Positions 45,580-53,868 of a stretch of DNA of 64,000 bases are shown one piece after another (position 1 is the stretch's first letter; each line of letters starts with the position of its first letter). The notes beneath the pieces were generated by a model, which saw only the letters and a list, made by a program, of their open reading frames with translations, had not been told where the DNA came from and ran no database searches. Origin of the DNA: Acidobacteriota bacterium (GTDB lineage: Bacteria > Acidobacteriota > Blastocatellia > Pyrinomonadales > Pyrinomonadaceae); NCBI GenBank assembly GCA_018269005.1, contig JAFDVK010000012.1, positions 434,001 through 498,000 on the forward strand, written 5' to 3'. Made by a program: the position numbers and the translations under genes.

Positions 45580-47265
45580 TTAGGTATTCAGAACCGTCTT
45601 GAACGCCATTTTTGCGAGTTTCCAGGTGCGGTTCCAGTCGATCTTGCCGCCTTCGTCGCGTCCCATCAGTTTATCGACGAATAGTTTGCGGAAGTCGCGG
45701 CCTTCGCGTTTGAGCATGAATTCTTTCGCGTAAGGCTTTGCCGTTTCGAAGAAATTGAACTCGGGGTCCGTTATGATGCCGATGCCTTCGAGGGTCATCA
45801 ACGCACGCATAATGTACGTAAAGTTCGACGGCAAGCGGAACGGGTAATCGTACATCACATCCGCAAGGTCGTAGGTCAGTTCCTTGAAATTCACGTCCTT
45901 GAGCTTCAGGTTGAAATGGAACTCGAACATTCGCTCGACGACCGGCTTTACGACCGAATGCGGCGTTCCGGGCTTTAGGAAATCCAGATTGATGAGGTCC
46001 TGCGCGATGCCCGCCGGATCCTTGCTGACGACGTGAAAGAACGCATCGATCATCTTCGACTGCAGTTCGGAATCGATCCGCCCGACCATCCCGAAATCAA
46101 AGAACGTAAGCCGTCCGTCATCCTGAACGAGGAGATTGCCGGGATGCGGATCGGCGTGAAAGAAACCATCTTCCAAGAGCTGTTTCAGGTAGGTCTTTAT
46201 GAGCAGGCGATTTACCTTCGACGGGGAAATGTTCTTGCGTTCCTGTCCTTCAAGATCCGTGACCTTTGTGCCGCGGATGAAATCCATTGTGAGGACCTTG
46301 TTCGTCGTTGCGTGCCAATAGATCTCGGGCACACGGATATTCGCCCAGTTCTTGAAATTCTCGCGAAAGCGGTCTGCGTTGCGTCCTTCGGCGACGTAAT
46401 CCATCTCTTCGTGGATCGTCTGATCGAACTCGCGAAGCATACCGGCCCAATCGGCGTTCTCGTTCAGCTGCTCAAAACCCTCGGCGAAGGCGGCAACGCG
46501 TTTGAGGATGAAGATATCATCCTTGATCGTCGCTTCGAGATTCGGCCGCTGGACCTTTACAGCCACTTCTTCGCCGGACAGCAAGCGAGCTCGATAGACC
46601 TGTCCGAGCGATGCTGCTGCGACCGGCTCAGGATCGAACTCCGAATAGACCTCAGGGATCTTGCGCCCGAGTTCGCGTTCGATGATCCGATGGGCGACGT
46701 CGTTCGGAAAAGGCGGAACCTGATCGACGAGCGTACCCAACTCTTTTACGAACGGCAGCGGCAGAAGATCCGCTCGCGTGCCCATCGATTGCCCGATCTT
46801 GATGAAGGTCGGGCCAAGCTTGATGAGCTTGTTCTTCAACCAGATAGCTTGCCGCTCCTGGTGTTCGAGCTTCGTTGCCGCGCCGCCGACAACGAACTTT
46901 CGCAAGACGCGCAGAAAGGCATCAAGAACGCCAAATCTCATGCGATGCAGCCATTCGCCAAAGACCGCGGCACGCGTCAGCGTATAGGCTGTGGCACGGC
47001 GTGCCTGCAGACGCTTTTTCTGATGCTTGAGATGAACGTCGTATTGATCGAGATAAAGATAAAGCGAGAGCGTCGCGATCACTCGCGAAATGCCCGCAAG
47101 CCGCAGATATCCGGCGAGCCCAAGCCGCTGATCCTTGTCGGCCGCTTGAAGTGGTGCAGGTTCGTTGCGAGCCGGAACATTGCCGTGCGGTTTTACAAGG
47201 GCAAGATTCGGCCTTGCCGGCACACCTTTTTTGTCTTCAAGCTCTTTTAATGCTATATCGCTCAT
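45580..47265 (-). CDS. ABC1/AarF/UbiB-family atypical kinase
   Basis: A 561-residue UbiB-like protein. Characteristic motifs are KLGPTFIKIGQSMGTRADLLP (KxGQ), the Ala-rich nucleotide loop AAASLGQVYRA, the ATP-site Lys in VAVKVQRPNL, DGFFHADPHPGNLLV and FFDFGMVGRID. Members support ubiquinone or menaquinone biosynthesis by ATP-driven lipid extraction. The usual C-terminal membrane helices are not obvious. It is the first gene of a leftward group with DUF2156 and the carbohydrate-binding gene. A 382-bp gap separates it from ribF. Confidence 0.92.
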   Translation of the reverse strand: MSDIALKELEDKKGVPARPNLALVKPHGNVPARNEPAPLQAADKDQRLGLAGYLRLAGISRVIATLSLYLYLDQYDVHLKHQKKRLQARRATAYTLTRAAVFGEWLHRMRFGVLDAFLRVLRKFVVGGAATKLEHQERQAIWLKNKLIKLGPTFIKIGQSMGTRADLLPLPFVKELGTLVDQVPPFPNDVAHRIIERELGRKIPEVYSEFDPEPVAAASLGQVYRARLLSGEEVAVKVQRPNLEATIKDDIFILKRVAAFAEGFEQLNENADWAGMLREFDQTIHEEMDYVAEGRNADRFRENFKNWANIRVPEIYWHATTNKVLTMDFIRGTKVTDLEGQERKNISPSKVNRLLIKTYLKQLLEDGFFHADPHPGNLLVQDDGRLTFFDFGMVGRIDSELQSKMIDAFFHVVSKDPAGIAQDLINLDFLKPGTPHSVVKPVVERMFEFHFNLKLKDVNFKELTYDLADVMYDYPFRLPSNFTYIMRALMTLEGIGIITDPEFNFFETAKPYAKEFMLKREGRDFRKLFVDKLMGRDEGGKIDWNRTWKLAKMAFKTVLNT

Positions 47266-47647
47266 CCCAAATGTCGTTCGGCCTTGATGACCAAACAGCT
47301 AAACTGCCTATTGCGGAGAACTTTGTCACCCGCAACTCTAAGTCTATCGAACGCCTTCGTGATCTGACAGCACAAAGTGCACGAAATGCACAATTTGCAC
47401 GAAATGCACGATTTGCACAAAATCTCCGTGCATATTCTTTACGCCGTGCCCTGCGGATTAGTTCCTATCGGCCCGCTGAGCAAATGGTGTAAGTTTTTCG
47501 CGAGTGGTTTTTGTGGTGGTTGAGTTGTTGTAGGGCAATATTTCAAAGACAGTGAATCGGGCGAAAGGCACGGAAATGACGTCGATCGACCGCGAGGTGC
47601 TTAGTGCTATACGATCGCTCGGCCATCGCGACGATCCTAACTCGCCC
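47266..47647. other. Intergenic gap with a GCACGAAAT word array
   Basis: 382 bp between the UbiB-like gene and ribF. At 47369-47422 there are GCACAAAGTGCACGAAAT-type words repeated five to six times, a near copy of the array at 24760-24800. The rest shows a short rightward frame with no recognisable product. I see no gene here. Confidence 0.6.
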
Positions 47648-48601
47648 TCAAAGCAGATCCAGCATATTTTGAACACCTGCATGGCGGAAATAGTCGGTTG
47701 CCAGCCCAACATCTTTATAGATTTGAGCCTTTAACTCGTCTATTCCGCTAAACTTACGCTCATCGCGGATGCGGTGCAGGAACCTGACGCGTAGGGCGGT
47801 GCCGTAGAGATCGCCATCGAAGTCGAGCACAAAGGTTTCGACGGACGACTCATTCTCGCCCCCGAAAGTCGGACGCACGCCGATATTCGTAACGCTTCGG
47901 CGCCAAACACCGTCGATGAGCGTCGCGGTCGCATAAACACCATATTTCGGGGTGACGCGGTTGTGAGCCTGAAGGTTTGCGGTCGGGAAGCCGATCGTAT
48001 GGCCGCGTCGATCTCCGCGGACGACAACGCCTTCGACGCCGTAAGGCCGACCGAGCATTCGGCGGGCGATGTTGACTCGGCCGGCGAGCAATTCTTCGCG
48101 TATGCGTGATGAGCTTATACGCTGTCCGCGAAGTTTCACTTCGGCGACCTCGTCCGCATAAAAGCCAAGCTCTTCGGACAGCTTCTTAAGGAGCTCAATG
48201 TTCCCGCTGCGGCCTTTGCCGAACGCAAAACCTTGCCCGAGGTAGATCTCCTTTGCGCGAAGTCGGTCATGGATCGTGTCCCGAATGAACTCTTCTGCGG
48301 ACTGTGAGGCGAAATCACGCGAAAAGTTGATGACGATCGCCTGCTCGATGCCGAGGAATTCGAGGTACGAGAGCCGCTGATCGAGAGTCTGCAGAAGCGG
48401 CGGCGCCGACTCCGGATGCAGAACCGCACGCGGATGCGGATCGAACGTGATCGCCGTCGGAACAGCACCGATGTGTTTCGCACGATCGACAACGGTGCGT
48501 ACGATCTGCTGATGCCCGAGATGAAGCCCGTCAAAGACACCAAGCGTCAAAACGCAAGGCGTGGCGATATTCGCATTCTCAGTGCCGTGAAATATCTTCA
48601 T
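47648..48601 (-). CDS. ribF: Bifunctional riboflavin kinase/FAD synthetase
   Basis: A 317-residue RibF from ATG 48601 (MKIFHGTEN; the frame is open to 48685). The FAD-synthetase half has LGVFDGLHLGHQ (nucleotidyl-transferase HxGH) and SSSRIREELLAG. The kinase half has GVVVRGDRRGHTIGFPTANL, SVTNIGVRPTFGG and SVETFVLDFDGDLYG. It makes FMN and FAD, and so supplies the cofactors of the flavodoxin and flavin reductases in the window. Length and motif order are normal. Confidence 0.95.
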   Translation of the reverse strand: MKIFHGTENANIATPCVLTLGVFDGLHLGHQQIVRTVVDRAKHIGAVPTAITFDPHPRAVLHPESAPPLLQTLDQRLSYLEFLGIEQAIVINFSRDFASQSAEEFIRDTIHDRLRAKEIYLGQGFAFGKGRSGNIELLKKLSEELGFYADEVAEVKLRGQRISSSRIREELLAGRVNIARRMLGRPYGVEGVVVRGDRRGHTIGFPTANLQAHNRVTPKYGVYATATLIDGVWRRSVTNIGVRPTFGGENESSVETFVLDFDGDLYGTALRVRFLHRIRDERKFSGIDELKAQIYKDVGLATDYFRHAGVQNMLDLL

Positions 48602-48780
48602 CTTATGACGATCTTTATAGCAATGCTGCTTCAGGAAATCTCTGCGGTTCCCACTTCCCGCGCATCCTGCGGAACAGGAAGGCACCCTGTGTTCGATGAC
48701 TCAAAGTGTCGCCGCGGTGGCACCGACCTTACGTGATCCCGCAATTCCTTGCTTTCTGATAGTTTTCTCGAAAGTTGTTC

Positions 48781-48786
48781 TATAAT
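48781..48786 (+). promoter_or_regulatory. Consensus -10 box (TATAAT) upstream of the globin cassette
   Basis: A perfect TATAAT, with only a weak TGATAG at -35 distance (18-bp spacer). It would give a leader of about 155 nt before the globin ATG. A gene-cassette promoter of its own would be notable, because most cassettes lack one. Confidence 0.35.
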
Positions 48787-48875
48787 CCAATATACAGTTC
48801 AGGGCTTATTCCTGATAGTACAGCCGATATCAACATTATCAAGCGACGATCGCGATAATTGTCGTTTTTGAGGAT

Positions 48876-48896
48876 TATGCCGAACCATTCGGCATA
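48876..48896. repeat. TATGCCGAA-CCA-TTCGGCATA hairpin before the globin gene
   Basis: A perfect 9-bp stem with a 3-base loop, 54 bp before the globin ATG. It could be an RNA hairpin in the leader or an operator. It is not part of the attC. Confidence 0.5.
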
Positions 48897-48949
48897 GTCA
48901 TTAGTGGGTCGCACACATCATGTCGTCCCGTTTCGACCAGGAGCAAGCC

Positions 48950-49402
48950 ATGTCAGATTCGACTTTGTACGATGCAATGGGGGGTGGAGAAGGCATCCTT
49001 CGTCTTGCTCACGCTTGGCATCAGCGAGTCATGGAAGATGAAATCGTAGCTCACGCATTCAGCCATGGCTACCATCCGCAGCATACCGAGCGCTTGGCTG
49101 CGTATTGGGGAGAGGCATGGGGCGGACCAACAGCCTATAGCCAACGATATGGCAGCGAGTCTTCGGTAGTTCGAATGCACAGCGGCAATGGGCCACACGA
49201 GGAGATGGACAGCCGTGCTATCGAGTGTTTCGACCGCGCTCTCGACGATGTGGGAGTTACCGATCCTGTACTTCGCGGAGCGCTCCACGGATACTTCGCT
49301 TGGGCCACGACAAATTCAATGGCTTCTTATCCGGAAAGCGCGGACGATGTTCCAAGTAATCTACCCATACCTCACTGGTCTTGGAAAGGCCTGCAACGGT
49401 GA
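48950..49402 (+). CDS. Truncated hemoglobin (group 2-like), apparent integron gene cassette
   Basis: A 150-residue globin. ATG 48950 is chosen because AGGAG lies 6 nt before it; the ATG at 48920 has no such site. The 2-on-2 globin pattern shows in LYDAMGGGEGILRLAHAWHQRVMED, the F-helix and heme region (MHSGNGPHEEMDSRAIECF) and GVTDPVLRGALHGYFAWATTNSM. It probably binds O2 or NO. It is a solitary gene with an attC site starting 28 bp after the stop, the layout of an integron cassette. Flanking genes belong to unrelated core functions. Confidence 0.85.
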   Translation: MSDSTLYDAMGGGEGILRLAHAWHQRVMEDEIVAHAFSHGYHPQHTERLAAYWGEAWGGPTAYSQRYGSESSVVRMHSGNGPHEEMDSRAIECFDRALDDVGVTDPVLRGALHGYFAWATTNSMASYPESADDVPSNLPIPHWSWKGLQR

Positions 49403-49429
49403 GCGCTGTGAGCATGTGCAAGTGCGGCT

Positions 49430-49491
49430 CCCTAACAATTCATTCAAGCCGACCTTGTCTCCACTAAGCAAGTCGGCTTAACTCAGGCGTT
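49430..49491 (+). other. Integron attC recombination site (single)
   Basis: R''-L'' reads CCCTAACAATTCATTCAAGC then CGAC, and L'-R' reads GTCGGCTTAACTCAGGCGTT. The L boxes AAGCCGAC (49446-49453) and GTCGGCTT (49472-49479) pair perfectly over 8 bp. The outer AAC (49434-49436) and GTT (49489-49491) pair as required, with extrahelical bases between, and CTTG/CAAG closes a small terminal stem. This matches the familiar attC consensus closely. The R' reads GTTCCTA rather than GTTRRRY, so the junction downstream is not standard. Confidence 0.88.
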
Positions 49492-49536
49492 CCTAAATCG
49501 AAACTAAGTTTGGTTCACGTGAGACGATTGCGTCGG

Positions 49537-50538
49537 TCAATCGCCAAGGTGTCGGCGTGGTAGAAGATAATTCTGAACGTAGTCGGCGACGGCAGTATCA
49601 AGCGGAGTAGTTTCTGCATCGTATCCCGCTGTACGTAATCGCGTGAGATCGGCCTGCGTGTGGTATTGGTATCGGTCGCGAAGGTGTTCGGGCATGTCGA
49701 TGAACTCAACATTTCGCGGCCGGTCGAGTGCTTTGAAGATTGCGTCGGCCAAACTGTTCCAGGTATTCATTCGGCCTGATCCGATGTTGAAAAGTCCACC
49801 GGTGTTGTCAGAACCCGAAGCGGTAGCGAGGGGTTCCATAAAATGCAATGTCATCTCGACCGCGTCCTTCACATAGACGAAATCGCGGCCGAATTCACCG
49901 TCTTTGTATTGCGGATCAGCGCTCTTGAACAATTGAAGCTTGCCCGTTTCGTTAATCTGATCGAACGCCTTATTCACAAGCGAGCGCATATCGCCCTTGT
50001 GGTTCTCGTTCGGGCCGAAAACGTTGAAATATTTCAACCCGACGATCGAGTCGAACATCCCGTTGCGCGCGGCGTACTGATCGAAAAGATGCTTTGAATA
50101 ACCGTAAACATTTAGCGGACGCAGTTTGTCGAGACCGTCGATGCCATCCGCCATTCCGTTCGAACCGTCACCGTAGGTCGCCGCCGACGATGCGTAGATA
50201 AAACGAATGTCGTTCGACAAAGCAAAGTCCGCCAAGTCCTTTGTGTATTGGAAGTTATTGCGGAGCATATAGTCCGCATCGCGTTCGGTCGTCGAGGAAC
50301 ACGCCCCGAGATGGAAGATCGCTTCCGTATCCTTAAAGTCACCGATGTCGTCGATGAAGTCATCTGCGTCGATGTAATCCGCGAACTTCAACGGCGCAAG
50401 ATTCTTCCATTTGTCGGTCTCGTCCATCCGATCGACGATCAAGATGTCGTCGCGGCCCATCTCATTCAGCCGCCAAACGACCGCACTCCCGATAAACCCC
50501 GCCCCACCGGTAACAATGATCTTTTCACTAGTCGCCAT
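49537..50538 (-). CDS. hldD: ADP-glyceromanno-heptose 6-epimerase
   Basis: A 333-residue SDR epimerase from ATG 50538 (MATSEKIIVTGGAGFIG). The NAD loop is TGGAGFIGS, the SDR residues are in YASSAATYGDG and YGYSKHLFD (YxxxK), and the family hallmark AIFHLGACSSTTERDADY identifies HldD/RfaD. It converts ADP-D-glycero- to ADP-L-glycero-D-manno-heptose for LPS core, supporting a diderm envelope. No other LPS gene is next to it; the cassette lies directly downstream. Confidence 0.93.
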   Translation of the reverse strand: MATSEKIIVTGGAGFIGSAVVWRLNEMGRDDILIVDRMDETDKWKNLAPLKFADYIDADDFIDDIGDFKDTEAIFHLGACSSTTERDADYMLRNNFQYTKDLADFALSNDIRFIYASSAATYGDGSNGMADGIDGLDKLRPLNVYGYSKHLFDQYAARNGMFDSIVGLKYFNVFGPNENHKGDMRSLVNKAFDQINETGKLQLFKSADPQYKDGEFGRDFVYVKDAVEMTLHFMEPLATASGSDNTGGLFNIGSGRMNTWNSLADAIFKALDRPRNVEFIDMPEHLRDRYQYHTQADLTRLRTAGYDAETTPLDTAVADYVQNYLLPRRHLGD

Positions 50539-50581
50539 CAGGTTAATGATACAACAACCGCATGGTTGGTACATGCGGTCG

Positions 50582-51358
50582 CTAGCGGTCAACTCGATCC
50601 CAATCGATGTTAATCTGTCCGGAGAGTTTTCCTTTAGCTGGAAAGTTGATTGTTTCTAAGTGGTATACAGGTGGCTTTCCGTCTTTGCCGATCTGTTGTC
50701 CACTCATTGACCGCGCCGCATATTGACTAAACTCAATGTCCGACAGATTTATAAACCACTGCCAATCTCGAACTGCTATGAAGGCTCCGACGAAGCAATC
50801 GGTTTTCGGATGACGCATGGTTTGAATTCTTACACTCTCCTCGTTTGTCACAAGTTCACCAACCGAAGTCGCAAAATAGAGACCCATCGGAGACACTAAC
50901 GGACACTTTCCAAACAATGCGTTGATGACCTCTTTGGGAGGATCAATGGCTGCCGTGTTCGTACCAGCCCATCTAAGATCTTTTTCGTGTTGTGCAATAC
51001 CAATCGCAATCTTTATGAAGATCCTTTCAATGGTAGTTCCGTCAAAGTCTGCCCTATCAACTTGCCAAAGAGAGCTTCTCGGACGGTCTCTACGTTCAAG
51101 CTGATTCACATGGAAAGTCCTTACTGTGTTAAAAAGCCGTTGACATTCGGCGTCTAGATAGGAGAGGTCAGAGTTGTGCGTCGTACAGAGAATGTTCGAT
51201 GCGAGTCTTTCTACTGGGAGTGGTTCAGCATTTTCGCTCGTCCAGGAAAATCCCTCAACATTGACTTTTGGGACGCTCCAAATAGCCTTCGGAATGTAAT
51301 GCTCCCTTGACTGCGCATCTGAGCAATTTCCCAGCGATGCCGCGTAGCATTTCACCAT
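50582..51358 (-). CDS. Protein of unknown function with an HNH-like N-terminus
   Basis: A 258-residue soluble protein. The N-terminal third has SREHYIPKAIW and LCTTHNSDLSYLDAEC, reminiscent of the HNH-type zinc ribbon fold seen in many mobile or defence proteins (REHxxP ... C..HN). However the usual second Cys pair is not evident. The rest has no recognisable motif. It lies 44 bp upstream of hldD on the same strand and 16 bp downstream of a toxin gene. Its AT-richer codon use fits an acquired gene. I cannot assign a function. Confidence 0.55.
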   Translation of the reverse strand: MVKCYAASLGNCSDAQSREHYIPKAIWSVPKVNVEGFSWTSENAEPLPVERLASNILCTTHNSDLSYLDAECQRLFNTVRTFHVNQLERRDRPRSSLWQVDRADFDGTTIERIFIKIAIGIAQHEKDLRWAGTNTAAIDPPKEVINALFGKCPLVSPMGLYFATSVGELVTNEESVRIQTMRHPKTDCFVGAFIAVRDWQWFINLSDIEFSQYAARSMSGQQIGKDGKPPVYHLETINFPAKGKLSGQINIDWDRVDR

Positions 51359-51373
51359 TTTGATGACATCAAT

Positions 51374-51673
51374 CTATTCCTTTCTCAACTCATTCTCTAT
51401 CCAATTTGGGTCGCGACGGTCATCGAGGACAGCAACGACGCTTACTTCTTCGCCATCTTTATGGTAGTAGATCGAGAACGGAAACTTCGAGCAAACCATA
51501 CGGTGGTATGAGTCGTAATGCTTCTGGTGAACCCCTGCGTAAATAGTGAGAGATCGAAGATCAGACATGATCGAATTCAAAAAATAGGCGCCGAGGCCAA
51601 GCTGCTGACTTTCGTAGAATCTGATCCCATCGGCGACTGTTCGTCGTGCGGAAACAAGGATCCGAACTCTCAT
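51374..51673 (-). CDS. RelE/ParE-family toxin
   Basis: A 99-residue ParE-like protein. VRILVSARRTVADGIRFYESQQLGLGAYFLNSI is the helical hairpin and HRMVCSKFPFSIYYHKDGEEVSVVAVLDDRRDP the beta-sheet end of the family. ParE/RelE toxins block gyrase or cut mRNA on the ribosome; which applies here is not clear. The start overlaps the stop of the antitoxin gene by four bases (ATGA), the classic toxin-antitoxin coupling. Confidence 0.88.
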   Translation of the reverse strand: MRVRILVSARRTVADGIRFYESQQLGLGAYFLNSIMSDLRSLTIYAGVHQKHYDSYHRMVCSKFPFSIYYHKDGEEVSVVAVLDDRRDPNWIENELRKE

Positions 51674-51894
51674 CGCAACTCGGCACGCAACCCGTTTTCG
51701 AATTCATCGAGGCTTTCGAATGGATCGTTTCCTGCGGCTATCTCTTTTTCCCGGTCCTGAAGAAACGAAAGGTGCCAAGCGGGAGGCTCACTATTGACGT
51801 TGCGTGCACTCATACTCTTCCAGAGAGCTTCCATCAATTCGACCTGCTGTTCGCCGGTCATCTCATCAATATCAGGAATCGTTTGCACGGTCAT
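51670..51894 (-). CDS. Addiction-module antitoxin
   Basis: A 74-residue acidic protein from ATG 51894 (MTVQTIPDIDEMTGEQQVELMEALWKSM is the start of the addiction-module component family). PPAWHLSFLQDRE and the DPFESLDEFENGLRAELR tail match small antitoxins that pair with RelE/ParE toxins. The long frame up to 52101 is not supported. TATACT at 51906-51901 ends 6 nt before the ATG, so the transcript would be nearly leaderless. It heads the two-gene operon and probably represses it together with the toxin. Confidence 0.85.
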   Translation of the reverse strand: MTVQTIPDIDEMTGEQQVELMEALWKSMSARNVNSEPPAWHLSFLQDREKEIAAGNDPFESLDEFENGLRAELR

Positions 51895-51900
51895 AGGCGA

Positions 51901-51906
51901 AGTATA
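51901..51906 (-). promoter_or_regulatory. -10 box of the toxin-antitoxin operon
   Basis: TATACT on the minus strand, 6 nt before the antitoxin ATG. Transcription would start at or very near the start codon. No clear -35 box is visible. Confidence 0.4.
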
Positions 51907-51973
51907 ACACAAGAATTCTGCTCCAGAACCCGATTCGTTCCATACCTTTATGCGTGACTCCTTGTTCCAGAGT

Positions 51974-53305
51974 CTATTTTCCGGCTTTGCGGTCGGCGGC
52001 CTGGATCTCGCGGGCGACCTTCTGAACCTCGTCGAGTACACGTAGAAGGTTGCCGCTCCAGAGTTTTTCGATCTGCTTTTTCGTGTAGCCGCGGCGGACA
52101 AGTTCGAGCGTTACGTTGAAGGTCTCAGCCGCACTATCCCAGCCTTCGACACCGCCGCCGCCGTCAAAATCCGATGAAATCCCGACATGGTCGATACCGA
52201 TCTTCTTGACGAGATAATCGATGTGGTTGACGAAATCCTGCACGTTCACATCCGGAGCAACGTCCTTGAGACGTTCGCGGATGATCGGAGCATTCTTTGC
52301 GCGGAAGGCTTGGTATTTCGTGAAATATGCCTCACGCTCAGCTTCAGGAAGTTTAAAAATATCTGCCCGCGAGAGCATCTTGAAGCCTTCTTTTGCGGCA
52401 AGCTCGGCCATCAAAGCATTCATTTTCTCCGACCGCAGAGCACTCTTTTCCTTGCTTACGTAGCTGCGGAACGCAACTGCCTGCACGACGCCGCCGTTCT
52501 TGCGGATGGCTTCGAGCTGTTCGTCATCGAGATTGCGGCTGTGATCGCAAAGCGCCCGAGCTCCCGAATGCGACGCGATCACCGGCGCCTTGCTGAGAGC
52601 AATGGCCTGAAGGTTCGATTGCTTCGAGGGATGCGAGAGATCGACCATGATGCCCCATTTGTTCAACTCGGCGATCGCCTTCTTGCCGAGGTCGCTCAGG
52701 CCGTTGTTGAGCCAAACGCCGTCGGCCTCGCCTGTGTTCGAATCCGCAAGCTGGCTGTGGCCGTTGTGCGCAAGCGACATATAACGCGCTCCGCGATCGG
52801 CAAACTCCTTTATACGGTTCAGGTCCGTTCCGATCGGATATCCATTCTCCACGCCGATCATCGCCACGAGCTTGCCTTCTTTTGAGAGGCGTCGGACATC
52901 GTTCGACGTCAATGCAAGGCCGATCTCATTCGGTGCATACTTTTCGACGAGGCGATGGATCGCATCGAACTTATCGATGGCGTTCTTGTACGCGGCCGTA
53001 TAGCCATCTTCCGTAAGCGGTCCTTGTCCGGTATAGACGACCATCCACGAGACATCGAGTCCGCCCTTCCGCATCTTTGGAATGTTCACCTGCGTGTCGA
53101 GGTCCTGCGTGTAATTGCGAGTATCGGTAAAATTACTCGTGCTAATGTCGTTGTGCGTGTCGAGTGTGATCACGGACTTGTGGATCTTCAACGCCTTTGC
53201 ACGAAGCTTGGCCTCGGCCTTGTCGTTCGTTTGTCCGAATACCACGGCCGAAGGCAGCGATACGAGAATCGAAAAAAGTGCGAGTGTCGTCAGAAATTGT
53301 TTCAT
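51974..53305 (-). CDS. Exported membrane dipeptidase (peptidase M19)
   Basis: A 443-residue M19 metallopeptidase from ATG 53305, preceded by a GGGGGAAC site; the frame continues to 53602 but that part is not protein-like. A signal peptide ends VVFGQ. The two-zinc site shows in LDTHNDIS, Glu in GVENGYP, His pairs in MVDLSHPS and IASHSGAR, and the C-terminal HVGISSDFDGGGG supplies the last Asp. It hydrolyses dipeptides, including those with D-residues, in the periplasm. It is divergent from the small Cys-rich gene at 53430. Confidence 0.93.
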   Translation of the reverse strand: MKQFLTTLALFSILVSLPSAVVFGQTNDKAEAKLRAKALKIHKSVITLDTHNDISTSNFTDTRNYTQDLDTQVNIPKMRKGGLDVSWMVVYTGQGPLTEDGYTAAYKNAIDKFDAIHRLVEKYAPNEIGLALTSNDVRRLSKEGKLVAMIGVENGYPIGTDLNRIKEFADRGARYMSLAHNGHSQLADSNTGEADGVWLNNGLSDLGKKAIAELNKWGIMVDLSHPSKQSNLQAIALSKAPVIASHSGARALCDHSRNLDDEQLEAIRKNGGVVQAVAFRSYVSKEKSALRSEKMNALMAELAAKEGFKMLSRADIFKLPEAEREAYFTKYQAFRAKNAPIIRERLKDVAPDVNVQDFVNHIDYLVKKIGIDHVGISSDFDGGGGVEGWDSAAETFNVTLELVRRGYTKKQIEKLWSGNLLRVLDEVQKVAREIQAADRKAGK

Positions 53306-53429
53306 CTGTTCCCCCGGGAAATGATCTTGAGTAAAAGGCAAGCTTACTAAGGTTAGGTCGAGGCGGGCAAATGGATGCACGCCTTTTCTGCTGTAGAGTT
53401 GGCCGGAGCGGTGTGCTAGGCTATTTTTC

Positions 53430-53765
53430 GTGATACGCGGGATCGCATTATTCGTGTTGCTTATGACCGTCGGCCTGTCGCTTGCGCCCTGCGATGACGC
53501 ATTCGCGTTTTCGGCCGACAAGGGAACGATTGCCAGCGTCGCCAATTCGGACGAACCGCCGTCTTCGGAAGAAGATTCGGACGATTGTTCGCCGTTTTGC
53601 ATCTGCGCGTGCTGTGTTCACACGGTCGCATCGTGCGATGCGACGATGACCGTCACGGCCGCACATCTTGCGGCCACGATCGCAGGAACTCCCTTTCAGC
53701 ATCGCCCGACTCGCATAAATGCCCACCTTTCAGCGGTCTGGCAGCCTCCAAAAAGCCTCATTTAA
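53430..53765 (+). CDS. Small exported Cys-rich protein (DUF6660-like) before a TonB receptor
   Basis: A 111-residue protein with a GTG start, a signal peptide (IALFVLLMTVGLSLAPCDDAFA), a Ser/Glu/Asp-rich middle and a cluster CSPFCICACC, then a His-containing tail. The C-x-P-F-C-x-C-x-C-C pattern resembles the DUF6660 type of small proteins found just upstream of metal-linked TonB receptors. It may bind a metal ion in the periplasm and pass it to or from the receptor encoded 104 bp downstream. The match is by pattern only. Confidence 0.6.
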   Translation: MIRGIALFVLLMTVGLSLAPCDDAFAFSADKGTIASVANSDEPPSSEEDSDDCSPFCICACCVHTVASCDATMTVTAAHLAATIAGTPFQHRPTRINAHLSAVWQPPKSLI

Positions 53766-53868
53766 GAAGCAATAAGCAGTACTGTCTAATTTTTTCGTTC
53801 CGTGTCTTGTGAATATTCCGGATGCGAAAGGATACGTCTATTTTTTAACTGAACTTTTGGAGAAAGAT

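Noticed and set aside
46033-47250. A 405-codon rightward ORF opposite the UbiB-like gene
   Set aside because: It is the antisense shadow of a well-conserved kinase and shows no recognisable domain.
51374-51894. Further integron cassettes around the toxin-antitoxin genes
   Set aside because: Toxin-antitoxin pairs are common cassettes, but I see no AAC...GTT-bounded attC structure near 51.3 or 51.9 kb.
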